Of a stretch of 64,000 nt of DNA, positions 41,980 through 53,184 are shown one piece after another. The translations under genes and the position numbers were made by a program. The stretch spans positions 1 to 64,000 of the forward strand of contig MCFL01000042.1 in the NCBI GenBank assembly GCA_002102555.1, in the 5' to 3' direction. Source of the DNA: Catenaria anguillulae PL171 (lineage: Eukaryota; Blastocladiomycota; Blastocladiomycetes; Blastocladiales; Catenariaceae). The notes beneath the pieces are model-generated. The model was not told the DNA's origin. It saw nothing but the letters and a program-made list of their open reading frames with translations, and ran no database searches. Position 1 is the stretch's first letter; the number at the start of each line of letters is the position of its first letter.

Positions 41980-43823
41980 ATGGCGTACCACCCTTACTAT
42001 CACCCCCTTCCCGTTCCCGTTCCCATTCCTGTTCCTCACTACCACCCACATCCACATCCTCTTCCACATCCGCATCCCCTCCCCCTTCCCCTGGATCCCA
42101 ACTCCACTTCCAATCGCAGCCGTCGTCCACACCACCCCAGCTCAAACACGACTCCCACCACGACCACGACGACAAAGAGCCGCCCTTCCAACACCACTTG
42201 GTTCTCCACTCCAACTCCGACTTCAACTCCGACTCCGACTCCAACTCCAGCAACTCCAAACCATGCTTCCAAGGAAACTTCACGCGCCTCTTCCCTTCCG
42301 CCCTCCCTTCCTCCCACTCTGTCCACCCCAACCGCTGGCTCCACCTCAACGCCGCACACATCGTCCCGACTCTCCATCGCCATCTCCACCTCACGCCCAG
42401 CCTCTGTCCCACCCAATCTCCCGTCTGCTGCCTCGTCCGTATCATCCGCTCGCCCTTCAACCCCTCGCTCAACCTCCACCGCTGGCCGATTCACGCCCTA
42501 CTCGTACACGGCCAACCCAACACGCAAACGCCCCACCGCACCGCCCTTTTTAACAAGAGCACTCGCACATTACCACTCGCCCATGGGCTATGCCCCAGCT
42601 TTCCCGCCGTATCCAGCCACACCCGCCCATTACGCCTCAACGCCAGTGCCATACTCGCCATATGCCGCCCCCATGTATTCTCCTATCCCCGTGCCACCAC
42701 CTCCGACGTCGTCAAGTTTCGCCAGATTCAAGGCCAAAAAGAAAGCATCCAAGCCAAGGGAGTATTGCCGATATTTCCACCTCTGGGGTACATGTGTCAT
42801 TTCGCCAAGCGTGCTGCCACCATCCTCTCACTCACCTCCCGCTTTCCTCATGTTTTTGTTTTTGTCATCCAGGCACTTCGAAATGCCGCAACGGCAACCA
42901 CTGCCCACACTTGCACACTGCCACTCGTGTCCGCCTGTGCCCCTCGCTCCTCTTCCCGCCTGCCTCACCCCACTCGCCCTCCTCCTGTGACCTCAACCAC
43001 ACGCCCACCGACAACAACACCCCGCATTGCACGTTTTTTCTCGCAACAGGCGCGTGCCATCGCGCGCGTTGCGCGTTTCTGCACGTGAAACTGGGCGCCG
43101 ACACAAAGACGTGCACCGACTTTGACACGTGGCAGTATTGTGCCCGTGGCAGGGAGTGCACTCGGGTGCATGCGTTGACTAAAGTGGATCCGGAAAGTCG
43201 GTTGGGGAAGCGGTTGGCCGATAAAGCCAACAAGGGTAAGGCCATGGATCACAAGGGCAAGTCTGCAGCAAGGGTTGGCATGGACGACATTGAAGTGCCG
43301 GATATGAGCGACGACGAGCAGACCAATCTGGATGAAGAGTTTATTCCGATTCCAGACAGTGACGATGAGCAGGCGGATCGCGGGATGAGTGCGCGTGCTG
43401 TGCGTAGGGGGTCGACAAGTACAGCCGACATGGACGACGATGAGGACGAGTTTGCCGTGCCACAAACCACAAGGACAACTACTGAGTCGGATATCGAGGA
43501 CGAGGACGAGGACGAGTTGGTTTGGATCGAGGACGTGGAGCCGGAACAGACGACAAGGGTCATGGACGTGGATTCGGGCTCGGATTCCGATTCAACCTCG
43601 GATTTGCAAGTGACCAATTACGACGTACGTTACGCATTTTCTTATTTTTCTCCCAAGTGCCGCGATTCGGTGCCTGAACTAACTGAACTGCGAGCCGTTT
43701 CTTTTCTCGGCACAGGTGCCCTCCCCGATTACTACCAACACGTCCACCGTGTCTGTCAAGACCAACACCAGCACCATGGCGGCCCGCAAGAAAAAAAGCA
43801 AATTGGACGATGCCTTCTTTTGA
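41980..43823 (+). CDS. CCCH zinc-finger protein (ZC3H3-like)
   Basis: Exons are 41980-42787, 42873-43624 and 43716-43823 (GTACAT, GTACGT donors). The N-terminus is His/Pro- then Ser/Thr/Pro-rich. The finger region begins in CRYFHLWG and continues after the intron with CRNGNHCPHLH. A second unit (LCPSLL...CDLNH) lacks one expected Cys. CTFFLATGACHRARCAFLH is CX8CX4CX3H, and CTDFDTWQYCARGRECTRVH is CX8CX5CX3H. The first finger has ten rather than eight residues between its first Cys pair with this splice site. The C-terminus is acidic (DEDEDELVWIEDVEPEQ) and ends AARKKKSKLDDAFF. Family members bind RNA and act in mRNA 3' processing and export; that role is inferred. Confidence 0.88.
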
Positions 43824-44699
43824 TTGTGCACGTTTGCCTTTGTTTTTGCTTGTTCTCGTTTAGCTTGCTGGCCATCTTGGACCCACCAACCCGCAACCCT
43901 AGCTCCATGTGATTTGGTTCGTATCGCCACTTTAACGCTTCCATGTGCCTTTGCCACGCGTCCGCACCTTGATTTCGCTTGCGTTTGGTCACGGCGCCGC
44001 CGACCAAGGCCGTTGTGTGTCCGATCTGTACTCTGCCACAACCACCGGCAAAACTGCGTCCAATCCATCGCAAGGCGGCGGCCACCTGCAAGTGGACAAG
44101 GCTCTCATGGTGCGATCTTGCTGACACATATGTTTGCCTTTCCTGTGTAGGGTACCATTTTGCATGCACATGTACTTTGGCTCCCTCACGTCTATGCTCA
44201 CCTTCTATGACTTTGTGCGTCTCGGATCACTGCGTTTTGCCGCGAATGTTTTGACAAATAGTTGCCTCCCACGACATTGTTCACAAGAATGACTCGACTC
44301 CTCGTTATGCACTCACTCCAAGGCGACGTATTGCAAATTGACCCTGTCACGCAGCCATGGCTGAGAATGCGGGCAACACAAAAAAAAAAAAAAGAAAAAG
44401 AAAACAATGCAGAGGAAAAGAGTGGGTTTTCTTGGTTTTGTCTGCTGTTTGCTGTTGTTTTCTTACACGCTTGTAAATGTTTACATTCAATACTACCTTT
44501 ACTCTTCCATATCCGACTGGTCTGTCAATCTGGCATAGTCATGGCCACAATCCATCAAAGGACCAACCTGGAGTTGGCGCTTGACCGTACCCCTGACAGG
44601 CAAAATGTAACGGGGATGTGGGTGACTGCGATGTCTGTGGCTCTGAAATGTCGTCGAACCGTGAGGCACGATGAACTGATGGGTCAGAAAGGAACCATT
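43824..44699. other. Intergenic, no supported gene
   Basis: An A run (A13) lies at about 44380. No motif-bearing frame is seen. The right end meets the inverted segmental duplication. Confidence 0.5.
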
Positions 44700-44855
44700 C
44701 AGAACATGTGAGACAGGTAATCGCTCCTCGCTTGTCTGCTCGCATCACTTTCGTGTCACTCTCCAGTCGCAGATGACGGCCGAATGATACGGCAATGACA
44801 TGGCTAGACTAGCAACGACGGGGTGAAATTTATGATAAAGGACTTTGTGTGCGAC

Positions 44856-44862
44856 TATAAAG
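44856..44862 (+). promoter_or_regulatory. TATA-like box, duplicated promoter
   Basis: TATAAAG lies about 93 bases upstream of the ATG at 44955, conserved with copy A (6207-6214) along with the whole leader. Confidence 0.5.
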
Positions 44863-44954
44863 ACAGCATACTGTCTCTGTCTTACTCCAATCGTGTGCAA
44901 AACCACACTCATTCCCCGCCTGTGTCCCGCTCTCGTGTCCACCAACCATCCAAC

Positions 44955-45184
44955 ATGCTTCGCTCGGCCTCCCGCTCCACCTTGTCGTCGAGGCAGCAGC
45001 AGGTATGGGTGCACCACACACGATGGATTCGTGGGAAAAGGTGTTGGTCGGGATGGGTGCCACGCCAATGGAGGAGCCGGCGCTGGGCAAGTGGGTGGCG
45101 TGGTGTGCGGAGCAGGGTCAGTGTGCGCATCGGTCCGTGCACAAGTGTGTGACTTGTGAGGCAGTTCGGGCGAGTCAAATGTAG
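44955..45184 (+). pseudogene. Internally deleted copy of the gene at 4884-6114
   Basis: The promoter, ATG and first 12 codons (MLRSASRSTLSS) are retained, then about 1 kb is deleted and the sequence resumes at the C-terminal part. The deletion puts the two parts out of frame, so the ATG frame does not reach the normal end. In the retained C-terminal part the frame is continuous across GAPHTMDSWEKVLVGMG to the terminal Cys cluster, whereas copy A has lost a base there. The deletion ends lie in Ser/Ala-coding TCG and GCA repeats, which may have promoted it. Confidence 0.82.
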
Positions 45185-45624
45185 ATGAGCCTTGTGTCAG
45201 TATCTGTGACTGTAATGTTTGCAAACTAGAATAGAATGAATCGCTGTGACGTTAGCCCTGAGAGCCATTTCCCACCTGCCCTCGTTCCCCCCGATTGGCA
45301 CTAACGATCAGATTATGCAACGCAGGCCACATGCAGCGTGCACATATGAGTCGTAAACCGGCCAGGGTTGCGAACAGCGACTTTGCTGGATGACGACCTA
45401 TGGTCGCGACGCACAGATTGCGCCACACGACGCACAGATTTCTGATCAGTATGCGTCACAACCTTTGCAAGCAAACTGATCGACCACGGACAAAGACAAA
45501 TTCTCACGACAAATGACCCTATTTTTTCAGCAGATCCGGCGAGAAACGACGCTCAAGCATACAGGGCAGCAACAAAAGTGACCCGAATCGGTGAAAAAGC
45601 GGCCAAAAAGGGCAAAAAGGGAAC

Positions 45625-45696
45625 TGAGGCGTGAGTGATTCGAACACCCAACCTTCTGATCTGGAGTCAGACGCGCTACCGTTGCGCCAACGCCCC
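45625..45696 (-). tRNA. tRNA-Trp (CCA)
   Basis: Identical in all 72 bases to the tRNA-Trp at 4365, with intact acceptor, D, anticodon (CCA) and T arms. It belongs to the inverted cassette. Pol III terminator-like T tracts follow in its direction. Confidence 0.92.
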
Positions 45697-46027
45697 CTTG
45701 TTGTTTTGTGAGGGTCAAAAACCCACCGGGTTTTCCCGTCGGCTATAGCGAGTTTGCGAGCAAGAATCGAGGGCCTTATTGGCTCGCTGAAGTACGTGGA
45801 GTACGCCGGAATGTCCTTGGTTGCATCTTGCATGTGCAGCTGGTGCAAAAATGCCGTGCCTGGGCCTGATGCGTGTCGCAGATCTGCTGGAAGCCTGTCA
45901 ACGTTTGGGTGCACCGATGTTGCGGTCGTCGCAGTGCTGCCATCGCAGTATGTGGCGTGGGAATGTACGAGGGGCGGAGACTTCGAAGCAAAAGCATGAT
46001 ACAAAAGGAATAACCGAAATCCTGTTC

Positions 46028-46098
46028 TGAACCATCCGGGGTTCGAACCCGAGCCGCCACCTTGGAAGGGTGATATGCTACCACTACACCAATGGTTC
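46028..46098 (-). tRNA. tRNA-Gly (UCC)
   Basis: Identical to the tRNA-Gly at 26227, with paired acceptor GAACCAT/ATGGTTC and anticodon TCC. It lies about 330 bases upstream of the tRNA-Trp on the same strand, the same spacing as at 3961-4365. Confidence 0.92.
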
Positions 46099-46258
46099 AT
46101 CTTGCTTTCCACGGCCAGAATTACCGCCCGAATAGTCGCGGGCATGGTATGCTCGGCGACGAAGCACAAGTGGGACAAAAAAGAATTGAGATCCTTCTGG
46201 TGTCCAGGTTGCGCCGCGTGCATGCCCGTGTGAAGCATTCAAGTACAAGGATTGGAAT

Positions 46259-48261
46259 TTACAGGGATACATTGTGTGTCAACAAATGCACCTCCACAAC
46301 CCACGGCCACACCGGCTCGTTGCAAATCGGACACTGCATATGAATGGCCGGGCTGGACGTGCCGCCGCCGCCAGCAAGCACGAGCGCGGCGTCTGGCGGC
46401 TCGTCGTGCTCGACCATGACCATGACAGGCGACGAAACTGTGACTGCACGTGCACGAGTGGATGCAGATGCTGAGAAGAACGAGTCGAGGTTCCTTGCTG
46501 ATGATGATTTGGGTTCGAGGTTTGTGAAGGCAACGTTGATCCTATGTCCAAGCGCATATGCCAATCAATTTTTCCAGTCAGCTTGATGGCAAAGTAACAA
46601 ATGGACAAAGAAATGCAGGTTTGCGTACAAGGTCAAATCCATTGGCCCGTTGCCAACCAACCGATCGGCCACACCCTTGACCGCCTTATCCATGATGTGA
46701 TCCACCGCCTTGTCCTCATACTGGGCTTGACAGTCGGGTACGCGCAAAGCGACTGACGCCGACTTGCGTGCCCACGAGTCGCCCGCCAAGCGCACAGATA
46801 GCCGGAACCGAGTCGCCACAATGGAGTGGGTGTGCGCCTCTGCACGATACCGAGCCAAAAGCAGGGCCACGAGATGGCGCGCTGCGAGGTCAAATGCGGC
46901 GCGCGATGTGATGGACCCTGGCCGAAACGAATCTTCGGTCGAGATTTGCGTTGGATGCGACGTGTTGACCACCTGGGTCGAGTCAAACGGTAAGTTCGAG
47001 TACAGTAATTCACGCCGAAAACGCGATAAAAGGTACGTACGGGTGTTGAATCCAAACCTCGAATCGCTTCCCACACTTGCTTGGCCCTTGCCTCGCCCAC
47101 CGCCCCGCCCACAACCCGAATCCACTCTGGCCAACGCACCTGATCCCTGACCTCGCCCACGGTTGCTTGCTTGCCACTCGCCACGAGCCCATCATCCACA
47201 AGCACCTTACGCACCCGATACCCCAATCCAGGCACAACGCCCATGTGCATTGGCGCGAGCACGTCTGCGACTGCCTCGGGCAGCAGCAAACCGAGCCCGT
47301 CGGGTTTGCGGAACCCGCTGGCGAGTTTGGCGGCGAGTTTGGAGGTACCGACACCAATGGAGCACGTCAGGTTGAGATGTGTTTGGATGGCGGATTGGAT
47401 GGCGAGCGCCCAGTGTGTTGCGTGGACAAGGTGCTCTGGTACGGCGGCACATGCGTCTTTGGGGATGACGATGCACTTGGCCGGCAGGCCAGCGGCGAGT
47501 GCGTTGGGCAATGGCACGCGTGCCGTATCGATAAAGAGTTCGTCGAGACCAAGGCGTTCAATGCGCATGAGATCTGGGAGTGGCACCGTGACGAGGTGGC
47601 TACCAAGTGCGGGCGGTGCTTGAGTGGGCGGTGGGCGTCCTCGCACAAGCCAGTAGATCTTGTCCGAGATGGACCGGTAATAGGTCAGGTCCTCACCTGA
47701 GCGGATGACGAGGTCGGGGCATGTACGCAGAGCGTCCGTGACTACGCCAAAGTAGAGCGCACGTTAAGGTAGGGGGATAGAGAACAACGGCTGCATTCTG
47801 ATTCATACCGAGCATGAGCTTGCCGACGCCGCGAGCTCGGGCAACGTAGTTGCAGGTGACAATGATTTGCTTTTGCTACATTAAACGTACACAATGGAAT
47901 CGTGTGAGTATGGGATGGATCTCAATGCCAAGGTGCAGTTTACGCACCTGGATGCCGAGTGGCAATGTTGCAAGGATTGGGTCCTGTATTGCTAAGGTCA
48001 TCCGCCGTGAGTCACTCACGCAACGCAAACAGACCAACTTGAATGAACGAAATAGCGAACCCGCAATTCTTCACATTGGGCATAAAAGGATGCCATGTCG
48101 AGATGAATGATGGCTCGGTCATTGTCCTGCCCATCGACAGCAGCAGGACCGGGACAATTGGGAGCGTTGACATTGCCCCAGTTGTGGACAGAGACAGAGT
48201 CGCCAGCGCGGGGCGATGAGGGGATGGTGTCGTCACCGTCGTCGACTTCGGGGTTATTCAT
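46259..48261 (-). CDS. POLI: DNA polymerase iota (Y-family translesion polymerase)
   Basis: Y-family polymerases copy damaged DNA. Six exons (48261-48061, 47983-47948, 47875-47809, 47741-47041, 46972-46599, 46541-46259) join in frame to 553 residues. Exon 1 ends IIHLDMASFYAQCEELR with the first metal-binding Asp. Exons 2-3 give LATLPLGIQ and QKQIIVTCNYVARARGVGK, the iota-like finger motif. Exon 4 has DLVIRSGEDLTYYRSISDK, RLGLDELFID (catalytic Asp-Glu) and CSIGVGTSKLAAKLAS. The little-finger domain begins HPTQISTEDSF and ends with VAFTNLEP. The C-terminus carries a C2H2 motif CPICNEPVWPWVVEVHLLTH, like a ubiquitin-binding UBZ finger. The GTCNY and GEDLT features favour iota over eta or kappa. 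Confidence 0.9.
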
Positions 48262-48941
48262 GGCGGTGCAGGTTTCATTGAATCGTATATGATGCATGTG
48301 GTTTGAGCTCAATCTCTTAACGTCGTACATCTTTTGTTTGGATGTGGGTGAAGTATGTTGGTTGTGACTTACGACAGATCCTCTGTCAGTCCGAACTCTG
48401 GACGCCTAGGTCTCGCGGATGGCTGGCTCACCGACGACACAAAACATGTGTGTGTACTGAGGAGGGCTCAGCCTTCAATCGACCTGCTCAGTAAACCACT
48501 TTGGAAGGCAGAGGTGTGTCCACATTTCAAACGCAGTCCAACACAAGCAACCATACGCCCTGTGTCCGCCGCCGCCAGAGAAACAAACAAACGGGCAGGG
48601 CGCCATGGTCAAGAGGCAGGATCCGACAGCGGGGGTGTATCAAGATGAAAATGACGACAAATGAATGGACAAGAGAAAGAGAGCCAAGGGCCAAGTGGAA
48701 TGATGACGGGCGGGTAGATGTGGCCAAATGAACCAAGTACGATCGGCTGGCCCAAGCTAGCGAAAACAAGTAGAAACAAGGAGGTTAGACTGAGGTTGGT
48801 CATCCGCCCATTTAGAGACTTGATACAAAGCGCCACGCACATTCATCAAGGCAGACAAACGGGCATGATCCACGCTATCCAAGGCACACGCCAATCGAGG
48901 GTCCACGACCATGAGCGACCGGGACAAGGGGACAAAGGCGC
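48262..48941. other. Intergenic, no supported gene
   Basis: This is the upstream side of the polymerase gene and the 3' flank of ATP18. I see nothing distinctive. Confidence 0.5.
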
Positions 48942-49106
48942 TTAGTGGTGGCCCTTGGGGGCGGGCGGGTTGGCGGCCTGGGCAGCGAGCATGCCCTCGC
49001 GGGCCTTGTAGAGCAGACCCCAGGTGATGACGCCGCCGACGGCAAACATCTTGAAGGGCCGGAACATGGCGGTCGGGTAGAGCTTGTATCCGAGGAAGGA
49101 GGCCAT
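48942..49106 (-). CDS. ATP18: Mitochondrial ATP synthase subunit j (Atp18-like)
   Basis: This is a 54-residue single-exon protein. MASFLGYKLYPTAMFRPFKM matches the family start, where a KYPTP-like motif precedes the single helix (FAVGGVITWGLLYKAREG). A short hydrophilic tail follows (NPPAPKGHH). Subunit i/j is a small inner-membrane protein of the F1Fo dimer interface. The start at 49106 is chosen because upstream in-frame sequence does not resemble the family. Atp18 is short and poorly conserved, so the call rests on the YPT-x(4)-P-plus-helix pattern and length. Confidence 0.75.
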   Translation of the reverse strand: MASFLGYKLYPTAMFRPFKMFAVGGVITWGLLYKAREGMLAAQAANPPAPKGHH

Positions 49107-49611
49107 CTTGCTTGGGGTTCGGGTTGGTGTGGATTGCGACTGGCGGGTGTGCGATGCGTAGCGTAAAGCGTAGCGTGGCGTGGCGCGAGAGGAGAGTGGT
49201 CGGTGACTATTGTGTGTACCAAAGTGGAAAACGGGAAAGTGGGGGACTGATGATGATGAGGATGATGGCCATGATTGGATCGGCGTGCCGATGACCATCA
49301 TGGCCGATCATTATGCATCACTCCTCATGTGTATGTACATACGTACCATTAATTGAGTAAATTCGACCATTGCAAACTCATCCAAACCCACTCTCGACTC
49401 TGACCGCCACTCCCTGCATCCTGTTTCTGGCCAGCGCCACTACGCCTGCAATACATCCGATCTGCTCCCCGCCCTGGTTCGTTCCCCGCTCGTCTCATTG
49501 AGAATGCCCGGCCCATGACCTCCCTCTCACACTGCTGAGTATACCCTCCAGAACCACACACCCAACACCCAGCAAGCAACACAGAGCAGGTCAAGACCAG
49601 TAACTCTCAAC
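49107..49611. other. Divergent promoter interval between ATP18 and BRE1
   Basis: No gene is present. Purine-pyrimidine rich sequence flanks both starts, and no TATA box is obvious. Confidence 0.45.
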
Positions 49612-52600
49612 ATGGCAAGCGAACGAAAGCGTCGCATCATCCACGATGACGACGATGACGACGACTCCAATCTGTCGGGCTCCTCCTCAGCTCCCATGGA
49701 CGGCGTCACTTTTACCTCAACATCGGCCGCTGAGCCGCCGCAAAATGCTCTTCCTCCTCTCCCCAACGCCTCCTCCTCATCTGCTTCCGCCTCGGCCCTA
49801 TCTGCCTCAGCGCCTCCGCCCTCAAAGCGCAAACGCATCGCCACTGGCGGCACCACACCGCCCATCCACACAGCGGGCGGCCGGCGCACAACTACCCCGC
49901 CGCTGAGCGCTGGATCGTCCACTGGTGCATCGTCGTATTCGTCGTCCTCGGATCAGCACCATGCTTTGCCACCGCCGCCCTTGCCCGATGCCGCCGCCGG
50001 GGAACGCATTCCGTTTCCGGCAGAGTCGCAGGAGGCGCTCGAGGTACTTGGGGATTTGTCCCAGACTCTTTTGGCAAACAATCCATGGCTTCTGACTGAT
50101 GCACGGACACACGCACATACCACAGTCGCTCATTCACACGTTTCAAAAAGACGCAGTGATCCGCCAGCTTGCAGATTACATGCGACAAGTCCAGGTGCTG
50201 CAGGCCGAGCGCGAGCAGTGGATGGCAAGGAACTCGCAATTGTCAGATATGGTGACTGCAATTGGTGGATGGTGGACCGAGGTACGTTTCATTCAAGGAT
50301 CAATGTCCGTTTTCCGCTTTTCGCCCACTCAGACTCTCGTGGGGACACTTAGATTGCCGACGAACTATTGCTCTTGTCGAGCCGGTTCGACGCCCAGCAA
50401 CACATCAACGCCATTCTCGCTCAACAAGGTCCGTCTTTTTCTTTCCGACTCGTCCCATGCAGTCAACCCCTAACTCGACAACAAATCACAGATACGGCAC
50501 GCAACGCCTTCCTGACCTCGCTGCTCAACATTGACCAAGAAGCCGCCCTCGAAGAGCAACTCAACGCCACCCACATGCAAGCCCGGCACCTCGTTGCCTC
50601 GTTTATCCACTACCTGGACCATCAATCCACGCCCGCGGCGCCCGACGTGGACGCCCTGCGCCAGCGATGCGCCAAATTGCGGGCCGACCTTGTTCGCACG
50701 GAACGCGACCTGGCCGTTGCACGCGTGACGGCACATGACACGCGCGTGCAGCTCGAGGCAGCACGTGAGGAGGGACGCAAGAAGGATCGGGTGATTGACC
50801 GGTTGCAGAGCCGGACATGGGCAGGCGCGTTTTTGCAGCCCATGGCGGCGCCGGCCAAAGGAGGAGACGACGGTGGGGAGACGCCAAAGGTCGGGCATGG
50901 CCAGGGAGGTGCAAGTACCGTTTCGACGCCCACGTCGGCACCCGTGCAATTGCTGCCTGATGCAACAAGTGCCGTGGCGCCTGTGCCGCCCGCGGCCACG
51001 ACCACGGGCCAAGTGGATCTCGACTCGGCAAAGCTGCTGACGCTCGACGATCTTGCCACCCTGGCCGAATCCACCTCGGCCGCACACATGCACGCCATGG
51101 CCGACGAGCTTGCCCGAACCAAGCGCGAGCTCGACACATTGCGGATTGCCGCGCAACAGCCGCCCGATATCCCGGCAACACATCCGGGCCTCGTCGCTTT
51201 GCAAACCGAGCTCGCCACACGTGCCGCAGAGGCAAGCACGTGCCGGGCACGCGCAGAGGCGCTTGCGGGCGAGCTGGCGCAGGTCAAGGAGCAGCAGACC
51301 GCATGGATGAGTGCGCATGCCGAGCAGCTTGCCGGCGCGCAGGCGCAGTGTGAGCTCGAGGCCAAGCGGTTGGCCGATGAGATTGCTAGGGTCAGGAGGC
51401 AGAGGGATGAGGCTGTGCAACAGCGCGATGGGTTAGTTGCGGAGAAGCGCGCGAGGAGTGGGGAGGGCGAGGCGGGCGAGGTCAAGCGGCAGGTCGTGGA
51501 AAAGAGGTTGGAGATGGCCGAGGCGAGGGTCAGGCGGTTGGTCGCGGGCATGGCGGAAGGGTGGGGGTGGGTCCAGTTTGCGGGTGAGGTTGGCGCTGGG
51601 GTCGAGGTCGGCGAGGTTGTGGGCAAATTGGAGGACAAGATCAGGCAGTTGGAGGCGGGTGGGCTGGTTGCAGCCGCCGACAGCGACAACGAGATGGCCG
51701 ATGTGGCCACGTTGCGTGCGCAGCTGGCAAATGCACAGGCTCAAGTCGCGGCGCTGTGCGAGGAAATGGACTCGACCGCCGAAGGGTATGGCCAACTGGA
51801 CGCTCGTATTTCTCAGGTGGCACAAGCTATCCGTGCCCGCGACGACCTTGTTGCCAAGCTGGCGGCCGACAAGACAAAGCTCGATGGCAAGATTTTGTTT
51901 TTACGCAAACAGTGTGAGCAGCTCAAGGCCGATGCCGACGTTGCGCGACGCGCGGCCGAAGTGTTGCGGGATGCCGTGCGTGCGGCCGAAGATCGCGATC
52001 GTGCCGCGGCCACGCATGTTGCGGCAGTCGCCCGCGAGGCCGCCTTGGCTCAGGAACGCGCCATGCGCGAGGTGGGCCGCGCGGCAGACTTGGAGGCACA
52101 GGTCGCCGGGTTGGATTTACGTGCAAAGACGGCCGACGAGCAAGTGGCGCATTTGAGCGCGATTCTCGACCAGCGCACGGCCGACGGCGAGGCTGCAAAG
52201 GCACTTTTGGCTGCAGCCGAGGGCAAAGTGGCGGCCATGACGGCAGTGGTTGCCGAGCGGGATTCGCTGGTGGCCGAGCATGGCAAGCGCGTAGCGCAAG
52301 CACAAGCGGCTGCGGCGCAGGCTCAAGCGCAGGCCAAGGCCGCGGCCGCGTCAGCGTCAAGTGCTGTCGGTGGTCCGCGCGGACCCATGCCTGTGAGCGA
52401 GTCAGGCATGGTAGGCGTGGGCGACGAGGACTTGCTGCAAAACTACCGGCAGTTGCTGCAATGTGGCGTGTGCCAGCACAGGTTCAAGGACACGGTGCTG
52501 GTCAAGTGCATGCATACGTTTTGCCGTGGGTGCATTGATTTGCGCATTGAGACGAGGCAACGCAAGTGTCCAACGTGTGGGGATGCCTTTGGCAGTGGGG

Positions 52601-52623
52601 ATGTCAAGCAGTTGTTCTTGTGA
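49612..52623 (+). CDS. BRE1: E3 ubiquitin ligase Bre1 (H2B monoubiquitination)
   Basis: Bre1 with Rad6 monoubiquitinates histone H2B, a step needed for Set1-dependent H3K4 methylation. Four exons (49612-50043, 50126-50281, 50353-50428, 50492-52623) join in frame to 931 residues. The N-terminus has a basic-acidic motif (ERKRRIIHDDDDDDD) and Ser/Ala/Pro-rich sequence. From about residue 145 (FQKDAVIRQLADYMRQVQVL) the protein is long alpha-helical coiled coil. The C-terminal RING reads CGVCQHRFKD, KCMHTFCRGC, then KCPTCGDAFG (C3HC4), ending VKQLFL. The order (coiled coil then C-terminal RING) and size match the fungal family. Frames are clean throughout. Confidence 0.93.
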
Positions 52624-52806
52624 GTGCAGTGCATTGTCGTTGTTGATGTTCTTCTTTTCATTCATTCACCTATACACGCATGGTTTCATTTGATTCTGCT
52701 TTCTCTTCCGCCCTGCACTCATTCACTCGTCGTGTCGTTCATTTCACCCAAACTTCTGACGGCAACAACTAAAAAAACCTGACTTTAGAGCCGCCTCTCC
52801 ACAAGC

Positions 52807-52877
52807 GAACCATTGGTGTAGTGGTAGCATATCACCCTTCCAAGGTGGCGGCTCGGGTTCGAACCCCGGATGGTTCA
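52807..52877 (+). tRNA. tRNA-Gly (UCC)
   Basis: Same 71-base tRNA-Gly as at 26227, with paired acceptor and anticodon TCC. Unlike the other copies it stands alone: neither the cassette spacer nor a tRNA-Trp follows. Confidence 0.93.
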
Positions 52878-53184
52878 TTTTTGATTTCGCTGGATTGAGT
52901 GTTGGACATGTTTTGGACACACCGATTCAGGCACATGAGTCATTGAGAAGCATTCTTATTCTTGCGCTCTTCATTGAACCGGACAGTGCCGACCATCAGC
53001 AAGTAATGTCAAGGGAATGTTGTTTCATCTCACTTGGATGGCAGACAGATAGGAAACAGACCAAATGTGTCCGGAAAAGAGGAAATGGTAGCAATTCTTT
53101 TCGGTCTGAGAGAGCATCAATGACACACATTTATATACCAGACCAGTGCGTGTCCACACTTGCCAAGGAAATCCATTCAAAATG

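Larger units (their letters stand above)
44700..46098 (-). repeat. Segmental duplication, copy B (inverted, internally deleted)
   Basis: Read on the minus strand this is tRNA-Gly, spacer, tRNA-Trp, flank block, and the end of the gene known from 4884-6114; read on the plus strand the gene promoter and first codons come first. The order matches 3961-6355. About 1 kb of the gene is missing, between CTTGTCGTCG and AGGCAGCAGCAGG. Confidence 0.82.

Noticed and set aside
50622-51710. A 362-codon open frame antisense to BRE1
   Set aside because: It is a Ser/Ala/Thr-rich shadow of the GC-biased coiled-coil coding strand. No motif, and BRE1 reads cleanly on the other strand.
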